Positions 1 to 8,848 are shown, counted from the stretch's first letter. The stretch: DNA of 12,920 nt from an uncultured Bacteroides sp. (GCA_934716785.1 CAKUYM010000097.1:1-12920), one strand, 5' to 3'. The notes: generated by a model from the sequence alone, not told the origin. Program-made: numbers and translations.

Positions 1-1496
1 CGCCTGCACACATTCTCAAGCCCCCGGTGATACTCGATATTCAAGTGACTCTGATTATCTTTAGTCAAGTATTGTGACCCCTGATTGACTATTGACGTAT
101 TAGCATCCCACTTAATGTAATCAATATCGGGGTAGGAAGTCATCAGTTTATCTACTGTCTGCACAATAAAATCCTGTACTTTTGGATTGGAGAGGTCAAG
201 CACAACCTGTGTACCACCACGATCACATATTAATTCTCTTTCCGGAGCTTTAATAACCCAATCGGGATGCTGCTCGTACAATTCACTCTTAGTATTTGTC
301 ATTTCCGGTTCCAACCAAATACCGAACCGTATGCCATGTTTCCGAGCATCATTAAGCAACGATTGCAAACCTCCCGGAAGTTTTGTCTTGTCCACCGTCC
401 AATCCCCCAAGCCATACGAGTCATTCTTGCGTGGATATTTATCTCCGAACCACCCGTCATCCATCACAAACAATTCACCACCCATAGCTGCTATGTCATT
501 CATCATTTGCTCCATTCTCTGCTCGTTGATATCGAAATAGACGCCTTCCCAACTATTCAGAAGTATCTTGCGAAGTGTATTTCCGTTAGCGATTTTATGC
601 AAGCGCGCCCATTGATGAAACTTCCGGCTACATCCGCTCAAGCCTTCATCACTGTAGGCCAATGCCAATGATGGAGTACGAAACACTTCTGCCTTCTCCA
701 GATTATACCAAGAGTTCTCTTCGTTGATTCCTGCAAAAAAATGATGATAGTCATCTCCCTGCGTATCAATACGCAGTTTGTAGTTTCCACTATAACAGAG
801 TGCCGCACCAACAATGCGTCCGGTATTTTCCTGTGGCCTACCGTCAAGTGAGAACATTACTTCTGCGTGTGATGAGTGCGAATTTCGTACTCCATCCGTA
901 TTCTTTAGCACTTTCATCCCCGGTTGCAACATTTCTTGAGAGAGACGTCCTTCATTTGCCCAAGCACCGGAAAGATGCGACAGCCAGACATTACCACGAC
1001 GGATAGGCAGATAGGCAGAAGCAAACTGATGAAGCTGAACATGCTTCTTTTCTTCGTGACGGATTTCCGTCCATGCCTCTATTACATCCGCATCCTGCCA
1101 TGCCTTATAGCAGACATTAACATAAAAAGGATATACCTTATCTTTCAATTCAATAACTGTCAAAGTTGCATTCTCTTCCGAAAGACGTGTTTCCTTCACG
1201 CTTTCCACTGCCATTTGCAGTGTCAGATTGCCGTCTGCATGGCAAACGGACAAAGCCGTTTCACCCGGATACTTCATTCCATAGGCAGGATAAGCATCTA
1301 CTCCGTGTGTCGTTTCGTAAATACCTTGGATATCTGTATCCGAAGTACGTGATCCATAATACAAATATTCCAAACTGCCACCCTTCGGTGCAGAAAGAAG
1401 CAACTGTGTACAAGGGGTGGATATAACAATATTTTGCCCCTGTAGAAATGTTGACAACAAAGCAAAAACGCCAACAAATAGATTTCTTTTATTCAT
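1..1496 (-). CDS. GH36 alpha-galactosidase, C-terminus beyond left edge
   Basis: Exported GH36 enzyme expected to release terminal alpha-galactose with retention. The first 498 codons are visible; no stop is reached before the window edge. The start MNKRNLFVGVFALLS is a signal peptide with likely cleavage near Gly-Gln around residue 20. A beta-sandwich domain (about 25-300) precedes a TIM barrel beginning near W316 (NSWEGVYFDINEQ). Family motifs follow in order: MDDGWFG (D346-D347), GIWLEPEM (E396, E398) and YIKWDANTS, whose D464 is the expected nucleophile. The acid/base Asp should lie some 60-70 residues further on, outside the window. GH36 enzymes of this type are usually about 700 residues, so roughly one third is missing. 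An in-frame ATG two codons upstream (1502) is an alternative start. It is the last gene seen in the operon, 34 bp after the GH2 gene. The fold and family call are firm; the exact galactoside is unknown. Confidence 0.93.
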   Translation of the reverse strand, partial: MNKRNLFVGVFALLSTFLQGQNIVISTPCTQLLLSAPKGGSLEYLYYGSRTSDTDIQGIYETTHGVDAYPAYGMKYPGETALSVCHADGNLTLQMAVESVKETRLSEENATLTVIELKDKVYPFYVNVCYKAWQDADVIEAWTEIRHEEKKHVQLHQFASAYLPIRRGNVWLSHLSGAWANEGRLSQEMLQPGMKVLKNTDGVRNSHSSHAEVMFSLDGRPQENTGRIVGAALCYSGNYKLRIDTQGDDYHHFFAGINEENSWYNLEKAEVFRTPSLALAYSDEGLSGCSRKFHQWARLHKIANGNTLRKILLNSWEGVYFDINEQRMEQMMNDIAAMGGELFVMDDGWFGDKYPRKNDSYGLGDWTVDKTKLPGGLQSLLNDARKHGIRFGIWLEPEMTNTKSELYEQHPDWVIKAPERELICDRGGTQVVLDLSNPKVQDFIVQTVDKLMTSYPDIDYIKWDANTSIVNQGSQYLTKDNQSHLNIEYHRGLENVCR

Positions 1497-1530
1497 AATC
1501 ATTACAGATTGCACAAATTTCAGTCTACAA

Positions 1531-3387
1531 TTATTTCCCTTGTTTCGGAAGCGGGTTGTCCAAGCAATGACAAACCTCACTGTTGACCTTCCGTAATGCA
1601 TCTGCGTCCATTTTCACGACTTTGCGATCGTAGGTCATCAATCCATTGATTTCCGATTCCACATCAGTTGTTTGGGTATATACAGCGCCACACAATCCCA
1701 ACGCAGACAATTCCTTGAGACGATTGGCATATTTCACATACTGCTCCGTAGCCTCTTCCTTGCCTTTCAAGTCGCCATACCCCCAGTTGCGGTCTTCGTT
1801 CCACAAATGTCCTTTCAGTGCCATGCCGATGCCACCGAACTCACCGACCACATTCACACGGTCGGCATCAAAAAGAAACATGACAGGTTCCGGATAGCTA
1901 TGCAGGTCAAGGATGTCTCCACAAGGGAAATAGTTGCCACCACTGGCAGGGTTCACCGGACGCGTCGGGTCATACTCCTTGGTCCACCCGGTTATTTCCA
2001 CCGGTTTAAATTGCCCCATCGCCTCATTAAACGGTGTCCACACGCCAATACAAGGATAAGAATAGAGACAATCCATTATCTCTTTCCACTCTTTCCGATA
2101 GACAGCTTCCGACTCTGAAGTGCGCAACATTTCCGGACCATAGTAGAATTGTTTATATTGCCAATCTTGATTCTTGTCACCATTGGGCATGTCTTGCCAT
2201 ACAATTATCCCCAAACGATCACAATGCGCATACCAACGTGCAGGTTCCACTTTCAGATGCTTACGTATCATATTGAATCCAAGGTCTTTGGTCTTTTGGA
2301 TGTCATAGCGCAAAGCCTCATCTGTCGGTGCAGTATACAATCCATCAGGCCACCATCCTTGGTCAAGCGGACCAAAATGGAAAATATCTTTATTATTCAG
2401 TTGCAAACGCATATATCCTTTCTCGTCTCTCCGGGTAGAGAATTTACGCATTGCTGTATAACTTTTCACTTTATCCTGTAGTTTTCCATTGACGTAGAAC
2501 GAAACCTCCAAATCATAAAGAGCCGGAGAGTCCGGAGTCCAGAGTTTGCAATCGGCAGGCATCGGTATTTCCACTGAAGCATGATTCAATGCGCTGCCGG
2601 ATGCAATCACCTTGTTGCCATCGAGGACTTTCACCTCTATCCGATCTGTAATATTATGACTGTTCACTGTTGTTTCCACCGTCAGCTTGCCACCGTCTAT
2701 ATCAGGAGTCGTCCGAATGTTTTCTATGGCATATTCCGGCACAGGTTCCAGCCATACAGTCTGCCAGATGCCACTCACTGGTGTATACCAGATATGCCCC
2801 GGGTTACTCACTTGCTTTCCACGAGGCTGACAACCCTTGTCCGTCGGATCCCATACCCGCACCACTACCTCATTATCACCTTTCTTCAGCGCCTGTGTGA
2901 TGTCGAATGCAAAAGGAGTGTATCCCCCGCAATGCTCACCAAGTTTGATACCGTTTATCCATACAGTGGTTTTCCAGTCTACGGCATCAAAATGCAACAA
3001 CACCCGTTGTCCTTTCCAGCGGGAAGGCACGGAAAAACGACGTTGATACCACAACTCATTATTCTCTCCCAATTCCTTTCCTACCCCGGAAAGAGCAGAC
3101 TCTACGGCAAAAGGAACCAAGATATCACCATCATACACTTGCGGCATCGCCTTGCCCGATGGAAGAATGGCATATTTCCAAAGCCCGTTCAAATTCATCC
3201 ACTCCGTCCGTTCCATCAAAGGACGCGGATATTCGGATAATACATTATTTATATCTATCTGCATTGCCCAGTCGGAAACAATTCTGTTTCCGGCCGGCTT
3301 CCATTGGGCGTAAGAGTTAGTGCAACACACCAACAAGATTAACACCCCATAAATATATGAGTACTTCGATCTTTCTTTCATTATCAT
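1531..3387 (-). CDS. GH2 family exo-beta-glycosidase (beta-galactosidase-like), periplasmic
   Basis: A 618-residue secreted GH2 protein. Residues 1-28 form a signal peptide ending in SYA before QWK, which fits signal peptidase I cleavage. The N-terminal jelly-roll sugar-binding domain (about 45-210) shows the usual WMNLNGLWKY, LWYQRRF, VWINGIKLGEH and GYTPFAFDIT signatures. An Ig-like domain (about 210-315) and a TIM barrel (about 315-600) follow. The expected acid/base is E455 in TPFNEAMG and the nucleophile is E516 in VVGEFGG. The protein ends soon after the barrel, so it lacks the extra C-terminal domains of LacZ-type enzymes. The sequence IRKHLKVEP stands where many GH2 enzymes have an R-x-x-H-Y-P motif, so specificity should not be read from the family name: beta-galactosidase, beta-glucuronidase, beta-mannosidase or alpha-L-arabinosidase activities all occur in GH2. 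It sits 25 bp after the GH3 gene. The start is MIMKERS; the second Met is two codons in. Confidence 0.9.
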   Translation of the reverse strand: MIMKERSKYSYIYGVLILLVCCTNSYAQWKPAGNRIVSDWAMQIDINNVLSEYPRPLMERTEWMNLNGLWKYAILPSGKAMPQVYDGDILVPFAVESALSGVGKELGENNELWYQRRFSVPSRWKGQRVLLHFDAVDWKTTVWINGIKLGEHCGGYTPFAFDITQALKKGDNEVVVRVWDPTDKGCQPRGKQVSNPGHIWYTPVSGIWQTVWLEPVPEYAIENIRTTPDIDGGKLTVETTVNSHNITDRIEVKVLDGNKVIASGSALNHASVEIPMPADCKLWTPDSPALYDLEVSFYVNGKLQDKVKSYTAMRKFSTRRDEKGYMRLQLNNKDIFHFGPLDQGWWPDGLYTAPTDEALRYDIQKTKDLGFNMIRKHLKVEPARWYAHCDRLGIIVWQDMPNGDKNQDWQYKQFYYGPEMLRTSESEAVYRKEWKEIMDCLYSYPCIGVWTPFNEAMGQFKPVEITGWTKEYDPTRPVNPASGGNYFPCGDILDLHSYPEPVMFLFDADRVNVVGEFGGIGMALKGHLWNEDRNWGYGDLKGKEEATEQYVKYANRLKELSALGLCGAVYTQTTDVESEINGLMTYDRKVVKMDADALRKVNSEVCHCLDNPLPKQGK

Positions 3388-3412
3388 ATCTATAAGGACC
3401 AGTTCTTAAAAA

Positions 3413-5707
3413 CTATTTGTATTTCTTCACCCGTTCATCATCTATCACTCCCTTCCAATTCAACCCATACGCATAATCATAAACATGATTGTCTGCGTCT
3501 TGATAACAACGCATATCGCGCGGAGTGTCTTCGGCCTGTTCTTCTACGGTTCTCATATCTGCCGGCATCTGGAAAGGTAACAAAGCGGAAGGCTCCTCTT
3601 TCCCTGCCATCATATCCAAAACCGTCTGACGCTGAACATCAAACAAAAGGAACAAGGCATCCGCATAAGGTTCAATTTCGCTCAGCACAGGAGGATTCAG
3701 CACATTAATGGCTACAACCACCGGTTTGTCTCCCATACTCTTTTTCGTTTGGATGACCAAATCCATATCCCCTTTGTTGACAGTCTTCACACTTCTCCCC
3801 TGATAACTGCGGTTGGTGGATTCCTCGTATGGATCACCACCCGACAAACTCTGTGCCCGGGCATACGTTGCCGTATAATCACTATATTGCAGACTGATAG
3901 GGCGATAGCCCGTATCTTTTCCTTTCCGTGCTGCTTCTTTATCAAAACCGTAACCACTGTTAGGAGAATCTATGAACACAATAGCCACGTCAGCCTCTTG
4001 TGGAGTAGAAACCTGTTCGAAATATTTTTCCACCAATTCCTTACTTAGCGGGATGATATGTTGCTCCTCAATCTGCTCGCCCCAGAAACCGACGTAGGCG
4101 GGTACATAACGCTCGGGAATATACACTTTCTTTCTCCCTTCCAATGGCAGCACACCGGCATGGTTCTTCAACATGACAACACTTTTCAGTTGCGCATTGT
4201 ACCCCTCCTGCATAAATTCGGGGCAGCCCACCACTTCACTTGTTCGTGCCGGATCGAGATAAGGATTCTCAAACAAGCCGGTGCGGAAGATATTAGTCAG
4301 CAAACGCCGTGCAGAAGTCCGCATACGATTCTGCATCCATTCTTCACCGTGCTCTTTCACCCCTATGCGGTAAGCATCCATCACAGGACCCCGATCGTTG
4401 TTTCCGCCAAACTGGTCTACTCCCGCCATCAACACTTTATAGTGACGTTCCTCCACACTCTTGGTTTCCATTCCCCAAGGTTTTCCGGCACAGGCATACA
4501 CCCCTTCCTCATCATGTGTAATTATCCAGTCGGTACAAATCACTCCGTCATAGTTCTGTTGTTCACGCAACATTTCTTGGATGAACTTCTTGCTGAAGCC
4601 ACTTCCTACCCCTTCCGGTTCGATTCCTACGCAAGCAGAATAGTCGGGCATCAAAGCAGCGGACATCTTGGTCTTGCCTTCCAATTTGAAAGCACCTTCC
4701 GTAAAGGGCAGCGTGTGCAGTTCAAAGTTGCCATTGGGGAATACAGCATACTTTCCAAATCCCTGATGACCATCCCGGCCACCTTCGTTGCATGCCCCAG
4801 TGCCCGGCCAATGTTTCACCATCGTGTTCACGCTGTTCCACCCCCATCCGTCACAAATTTCCGCATCACCTTCCGATGTCTGAAAGCCGTCACAATAGGC
4901 GCGTGCCATATCAGTAGCAAGTTTGGTACCTTCTCCCATCGTATAGCAAAAACGCATCCATCGCGGATCAGTCCCCACGTCCACCATCGGGAAAAGAGAA
5001 GTGGCAAATCCCAACGCCCGATACTCTACGGAACCTATCTCCGCAAAGCGTTTCATGATTTCGGGCGAAAAAGTGGCACACATACCCAAGCTACCCGGCC
5101 ACATGGAAATTTTGCCACCGCCTCCGGCATTAAATTCCGCATCTGCACGCGATGAATGGCGAGGATCGGAAGAATTATTGCATGGAATGCCGAATCCCAA
5201 TCCTTCCGCATAACTCTGTGCAGCATTGTTCCAACGGGCAGCCGTTTCCGGACTCTCCACTGCGGTAATCAGCACATGGCGCACACCATCTTTCTCAAGA
5301 AATACCTTTTGTTCATCAGTCAGTTCCCATGCGGGCACACCACTCTCTGTGTATGTTTTCCCGTTATAGACATTTCTGTTCACAGGGATAGTCTGATGGC
5401 TACTGTATAACATAAGCCCGGCAATATCTTCCATACTGAGTTGGGCTGTCAAGTCTGCCACACGCACATCTACCGACTGGCGCCAATCCTCATACACATC
5501 CAGCTTGCCGTTGCGGTTCAAGTCCTTGAATGCATATCCGTCTTGCTGTATGATAGAGATTCCGGACTTCGGACTGTATCCTAATGTAGCACCACCTTTT
5601 TGGGTAATCAGATGATAGCCGTCTTCTACGGATTCCGTCCATCGCTGTCCGCCGCAACTGCAGAGCAAGCCGGGCAATAAAACAAATAAATATAAGCTCT
5701 TATTCAT
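3413..5707 (-). CDS. GH3 beta-glycosidase lipoprotein with EF-hand-like loop
   Basis: A 764-residue GH3 enzyme, expected to remove terminal beta-linked sugars with retention. The N-terminus MNKSLYLFVLLPGLLCSC is a lipoprotein signal with lipid Cys at residue 18. The next residues (GGQRW) are not acidic, so an inward-facing periplasmic location is likely. Residues 62-73 match a calcium-binding EF-hand loop (D62, N64, N66, G67, D70, E73), and the barrel follows. GH3 landmarks include MVDVGTDPRW, MGEG, KHWPGTG and GVICTDW, whose D393 is the expected nucleophile. The alpha/beta sandwich domain includes VVMLKNHAGVLPL and the sequence around FIDSPNSGYG. The stretch from GGDPYEEST to VVAINVLNPP belongs to the same C-terminal region. 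The GH3 acid/base residue varies and cannot be assigned by eye. Length is normal for a two- to three-domain GH3. It starts 66 bp after the GH27 stop. Activity could be on beta-glucose, xylose, galactose or N-acetylhexosamine; the family call is secure. Confidence 0.92.
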   Translation of the reverse strand: MNKSLYLFVLLPGLLCSCGGQRWTESVEDGYHLITQKGGATLGYSPKSGISIIQQDGYAFKDLNRNGKLDVYEDWRQSVDVRVADLTAQLSMEDIAGLMLYSSHQTIPVNRNVYNGKTYTESGVPAWELTDEQKVFLEKDGVRHVLITAVESPETAARWNNAAQSYAEGLGFGIPCNNSSDPRHSSRADAEFNAGGGGKISMWPGSLGMCATFSPEIMKRFAEIGSVEYRALGFATSLFPMVDVGTDPRWMRFCYTMGEGTKLATDMARAYCDGFQTSEGDAEICDGWGWNSVNTMVKHWPGTGACNEGGRDGHQGFGKYAVFPNGNFELHTLPFTEGAFKLEGKTKMSAALMPDYSACVGIEPEGVGSGFSKKFIQEMLREQQNYDGVICTDWIITHDEEGVYACAGKPWGMETKSVEERHYKVLMAGVDQFGGNNDRGPVMDAYRIGVKEHGEEWMQNRMRTSARRLLTNIFRTGLFENPYLDPARTSEVVGCPEFMQEGYNAQLKSVVMLKNHAGVLPLEGRKKVYIPERYVPAYVGFWGEQIEEQHIIPLSKELVEKYFEQVSTPQEADVAIVFIDSPNSGYGFDKEAARKGKDTGYRPISLQYSDYTATYARAQSLSGGDPYEESTNRSYQGRSVKTVNKGDMDLVIQTKKSMGDKPVVVAINVLNPPVLSEIEPYADALFLLFDVQRQTVLDMMAGKEEPSALLPFQMPADMRTVEEQAEDTPRDMRCYQDADNHVYDYAYGLNWKGVIDDERVKKYK

Positions 5708-5773
5708 TAGATGTTTTTACTTTTTATTTCATGTACATTACTCTACAAACACGATCTAATTTCCAACTACATC

Positions 5774-6973
5774 TTAGTTTTCCGGAGTTAGTCTGAGCAA
5801 AACAACACCGTGTACCGGAACATCAAAGGACATCTTATCTGAGGCTGTCCCTAAATCTTTCTGTTTCCACAAGTCACGTACCTTATATTTCTTTTCGGTA
5901 AGATTCACACCGACCAAAGAAAAGTCTTCTTTCTGCCAGTCGATGTCCAAGTTCCAAGAAAAGTGATCATCACGATTGAAAAGACAAACGGCAATCTCAT
6001 CGCCAGATAATTGTTTTACCCAAATCTCATTTTTGCCAAATACCTTATAGCGACGACCTTGCTTACCCAACCGATCTTGGTCAACGGCTATAACTTCTTT
6101 ATTCATTAATATTTTAGCAACTTCCTTGTCCATTTTGCGAATGTCATTACCGGCCATTAATGGCGCAGCAAGCATGCACCACATTGTAAAATGTGAACGA
6201 TTTTCCTCCATAGACAGTCCGGGATTACCTACTTGAAGCATATCCGGATCGTTCCAATGTCCGGGACCGGAATATTTATATAATTCCGCATTTTGGTCTA
6301 TAATCTCCACTATGCCCAAAGCTCCCCAATGAATAGTACCACTAAAAACACTAATTATATCATGAGTAGTCCGCCAAAGTTGCCCGATTCCCTGTCCCCA
6401 TGTCCAAGGTTTGCTATGTCCCCATTCGCAAATTGATAATATGATGGGACGCCCGGACTTTTTCAAGGCATCACTCATTATCTTATAAGCAGCTTGTGCG
6501 TTTCGCCCTTCATTGTTACACCAGTCATATTTTAAGTAATCAACACCCCATGAAGCATACGTCCGCGCATCCTGAAACTCATATCCGAAACTTCCCGGAC
6601 GACCGGCACATGTCATCGTTCCGGCACATGAATAAATTCCAAACTTCAAGCCTTTAGAATGAACATAATCTGCCAAAGCTTTCATTCCTGAGGGGAAATT
6701 CTTATCATCCACAATAATATTTCCATCTTCATCACGCCCTATTTGCCAACAGTCGTCAATATTCAGGTATTCATATCCGGCGTCTTTCATTCCTGTAGAC
6801 ACCATAAAGTCTGCTATTTCACGTATTTTCTGTTCGCTGATATCGCTATTAAAACAGTTCCAGCTACTCCATCCCATAGGCGGCGTCAATGCCAAGCTAT
6901 CTGCACATTCTGCATGTATATCGTAAATACTTAAGGAAAATGCCAACAAAAATAATACTAAAAACTTATTCAT
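5774..6973 (-). CDS. GH27 alpha-galactosidase (or beta-L-arabinopyranosidase), periplasmic
   Basis: A 399-residue GH27 enzyme with retaining mechanism. Residues 1-21 form a signal peptide (cleavage near IHA-ECAD). The (beta/alpha)8 barrel opens with LTPPMGWSSWNCF, the standard start of the family, then YEYLNIDDCWQ, GLKFGIYSCAGTMTCAGRPGS and VDYLKYDWCNN, whose D150 is the nucleophile. The acid/base is D205 in LWRTTHDI, placed by analogy with the R-x-x-x-D motif of human alpha-galactosidase A. The binding motif GPGHWNDPDML and the barrel end AAPLMAGND follow. A C-terminal beta-sandwich runs from about 300 to the end. Length and motif order are ordinary for bacterial GH27, so it appears intact. 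Members cleave alpha-galactose, and some act on beta-L-arabinopyranose, which has the same ring stereochemistry; sequence alone does not separate these. It is flanked by 70 bp and 66 bp gaps, the widest inside the enzyme cluster. By eye its coding sequence is more A/T-rich than the GH3 gene beside it. Confidence 0.95.
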   Translation of the reverse strand: MNKFLVLFLLAFSLSIYDIHAECADSLALTPPMGWSSWNCFNSDISEQKIREIADFMVSTGMKDAGYEYLNIDDCWQIGRDEDGNIIVDDKNFPSGMKALADYVHSKGLKFGIYSCAGTMTCAGRPGSFGYEFQDARTYASWGVDYLKYDWCNNEGRNAQAAYKIMSDALKKSGRPIILSICEWGHSKPWTWGQGIGQLWRTTHDIISVFSGTIHWGALGIVEIIDQNAELYKYSGPGHWNDPDMLQVGNPGLSMEENRSHFTMWCMLAAPLMAGNDIRKMDKEVAKILMNKEVIAVDQDRLGKQGRRYKVFGKNEIWVKQLSGDEIAVCLFNRDDHFSWNLDIDWQKEDFSLVGVNLTEKKYKVRDLWKQKDLGTASDKMSFDVPVHGVVLLRLTPEN

Positions 6974-6990
6974 TTGATTCTTTTATTATT

Positions 6991-7008
6991 GTCCGCAAAA
7001 AAGCGAAC
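6991..7008 (-). other. Small intergenic hairpin between the GH78-type and GH27 genes
   Basis: The minus strand reads GTTCGC, six T, GCGGAC: a 6-pair stem with one G-U pair around a 6-base T loop, 18 bases before the GH27 start. No T tract follows, so it is unlikely to terminate transcription. It could protect an mRNA end or be chance. The rest of this 70 bp gap is A/T-rich, with no feature I can support. Confidence 0.3.
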
Positions 7009-7043
7009 GGGTAAATATTCTTTTATCCTATTTCACCAACCGG

Positions 7044-8828
7044 CTATTGCAAAACTTTTACTTCAGACGGTGCATCAATCCTACTTCGCACTTTTGCATC
7101 CGCACCTTTCTCATGGCGAATAACAATCTGTCCGTAAGGCGTAGGGAATGTTCCTTCCACCCACTCCAAATCACCTAAATGCGGTGTGATACGAACCACA
7201 CGGCAGCCAGGTTCCACAACCTGCACACCCAATACATGTTCACTCAACCAAGAGGTTGGACCTGAAGACCATCCATGGCAAAGACTATGGCGAAAACCTT
7301 TATAACAATGATCTCCGTAATCCCTATGAATATCTTTCTTGCCTGTAGCCACCAATTCATCAATGCGAGAAGCATCAGGCAACCAATCCAAATTAAAATC
7401 TTCCCAAAAAGTTGTAGCCCCAAGGTCGATCATTGCTCCCCAATATTGGCGGATTACATCAATTGCCCCCTGATAATTTCCTGCAGCAGCCATTGCCTGA
7501 AGCATATAATAGCCATAGAAAGTAGAGAATCCATGACCACCATTAACCGAAAGATATTTCAGATTGGCTTCTTTAGGAGAGATCAACCTTGTCAACGCCA
7601 ATAATGAAGCCGCCTGTTTCTGTCCCGGAGCATCCGGATCCATGCCTGATTTCAGAAATGGTTTTATTACTTTGGGAGCAGCATTAACCATCTTTCTTCG
7701 TACGGCTTCACATTTAGTTGCCAACATGTCTTCTCCCAACACGCTGCAAAGTTCATATCCGGCCTTCATTGCCTGTATTACCAAGGCTTGCACACCGGCA
7801 TTGATAGCAAGCGGATTCTCACATGAAGGCCAGTCAAGAAAACGACCTTCATCATCATTGAATTTTTCAAGTCCGTCTTCTCCAATTCTTGTCATTATTA
7901 GTTGCAACAAGTCACATAGATAGCTTTTTTGTTCTTTCAAATAATCCAGGTTGCCTTGATAAAGATACCAGTCTCTCTGAATCAATATCCACCAAAGAGA
8001 ATACGTACACATTGTCATCCATTTGGGAAGTGGTGTAGAGTCACGGATTAAGTCGATACTTTTGGGAATCACTTCATTATACCCAAAAACCGTATTGACA
8101 GTCATCACTTCGGGGTGCAAGTCTCCAATCCAAACCAAGCGGTCACGTTTTATCCCATCCCAGATATATTCTTGCATATTCAAATGCACCGTATAAGCTC
8201 CGGTTTGCCAAATCCGGTTCAAGCGTTCGTCATTGCATCGGAACGAACCTTTATAAGGGATATCTTGATAAACAGAAATAGCCCGTATCTCTTTGAGGTG
8301 CAATTCTGCGGAATCATCCAAAAGGTCAATCCGGGCAAACCGGAAACCGGAATTTCCGACTTCCAAGACTCCAAGCCAAGGTACACTAATAACAAAATCA
8401 CGCATAGCATGATCGTTTGTCGCTCCATTCACTTCGTCTATGTCACACATAGCTTCGCTGACCGACTCTCCCAAGCGAACACGAATAGTAACAGGAGCAT
8501 GTGAATCCGGCATACCGGTGACAATTTGCAAGCCGCCTTGCAATTCCTTTCCGAAGTCGAAAAGAATAGCAGGATGCTGCTGCCCGGTACTCGAAAGTTT
8601 GCAGAGTTCATTATTCACAAGATTTGCTTGTCCATGTCCTGGTCGGAGCAAATATTCTGCTCCCTGTATCAGTTGACCCTCCTGCTGCCAAACAATACGT
8701 GTAGGAGAAAGATACTCCCGCACACGGCTATCACGTTGCTGAGCGAATGATGTGACAACATGGAATAGAAAAATAGAAATAAGTACTATTATGTATGGTT
8801 TTTTTTTATACTGTGTCAAATTTTCCAT
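7044..8828 (-). CDS. GH78-type (alpha-L-rhamnosidase-like) six-hairpin glycosidase
   Basis: A 594-residue exported protein of the bacterial alpha-L-rhamnosidase fold. A basic N-terminus and hydrophobic segment (about 12-28) end at SFA before QQR, a signal peptidase I type site. A beta-sandwich (about 40-190) contains LFDFGKELQGGLQ and TIRVRLGES, typical of the domain before the GH78 barrel. The (alpha/alpha)6 barrel starts near YKGSFRCNDERLNRIWQTG. The catalytic cluster is WDGIKRDRLVWIGD with D224, D229 and D236; the second conserved acid is E476 in GATTFWEDF; SLCHGWSSGP corresponds to the C-terminal active-site segment. A C-terminal beta domain closes the protein (VVRITPHLG). Characterised GH78 enzymes are often 900-1100 residues with extra N-terminal sandwich domains, so this is a compact form. 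The usual general-acid Glu is Asp here (D229). The fold is confident, but L-rhamnose as substrate is only the default reading. It follows the GH99-like gene by 20 bp. Confidence 0.82.
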   Translation of the reverse strand: MENLTQYKKKPYIIVLISIFLFHVVTSFAQQRDSRVREYLSPTRIVWQQEGQLIQGAEYLLRPGHGQANLVNNELCKLSSTGQQHPAILFDFGKELQGGLQIVTGMPDSHAPVTIRVRLGESVSEAMCDIDEVNGATNDHAMRDFVISVPWLGVLEVGNSGFRFARIDLLDDSAELHLKEIRAISVYQDIPYKGSFRCNDERLNRIWQTGAYTVHLNMQEYIWDGIKRDRLVWIGDLHPEVMTVNTVFGYNEVIPKSIDLIRDSTPLPKWMTMCTYSLWWILIQRDWYLYQGNLDYLKEQKSYLCDLLQLIMTRIGEDGLEKFNDDEGRFLDWPSCENPLAINAGVQALVIQAMKAGYELCSVLGEDMLATKCEAVRRKMVNAAPKVIKPFLKSGMDPDAPGQKQAASLLALTRLISPKEANLKYLSVNGGHGFSTFYGYYMLQAMAAAGNYQGAIDVIRQYWGAMIDLGATTFWEDFNLDWLPDASRIDELVATGKKDIHRDYGDHCYKGFRHSLCHGWSSGPTSWLSEHVLGVQVVEPGCRVVRITPHLGDLEWVEGTFPTPYGQIVIRHEKGADAKVRSRIDAPSEVKVLQ

Positions 8829-8848
8829 TATTCAGTAATCCGCACTTT

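Noticed and set aside
1497..1530. Possible promoter in the gap before the GH36 gene
   Set aside because: The gap is 34 bp and I see no match to the Bacteroides -33 TTTG / -7 TAnnTTTG pattern; read-through from the GH2 gene explains expression.
2581..3240. Plus-strand open frame (219 codons) opposite the GH2 gene
   Set aside because: It is antisense to the conserved GH2 sugar-binding domain and has no family resemblance. The other plus-strand frames over these genes were rejected for the same reason.
4058..5155. Long plus-strand open frame (365 codons) opposite the GH3 gene
   Set aside because: It lies entirely antisense to a motif-complete GH3 gene, its translation is rich in His, Pro, Ser and Arg with no recognisable domain, and it has no signal peptide. 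It is a reverse-strand shadow of codon bias.
5709..5774. Inverted repeat agatgt/acatct spanning the GH27-GH3 gap
   Set aside because: The arms are only six bases and more than 50 bases apart, with no T tract or symmetry in between; this is expected by chance.
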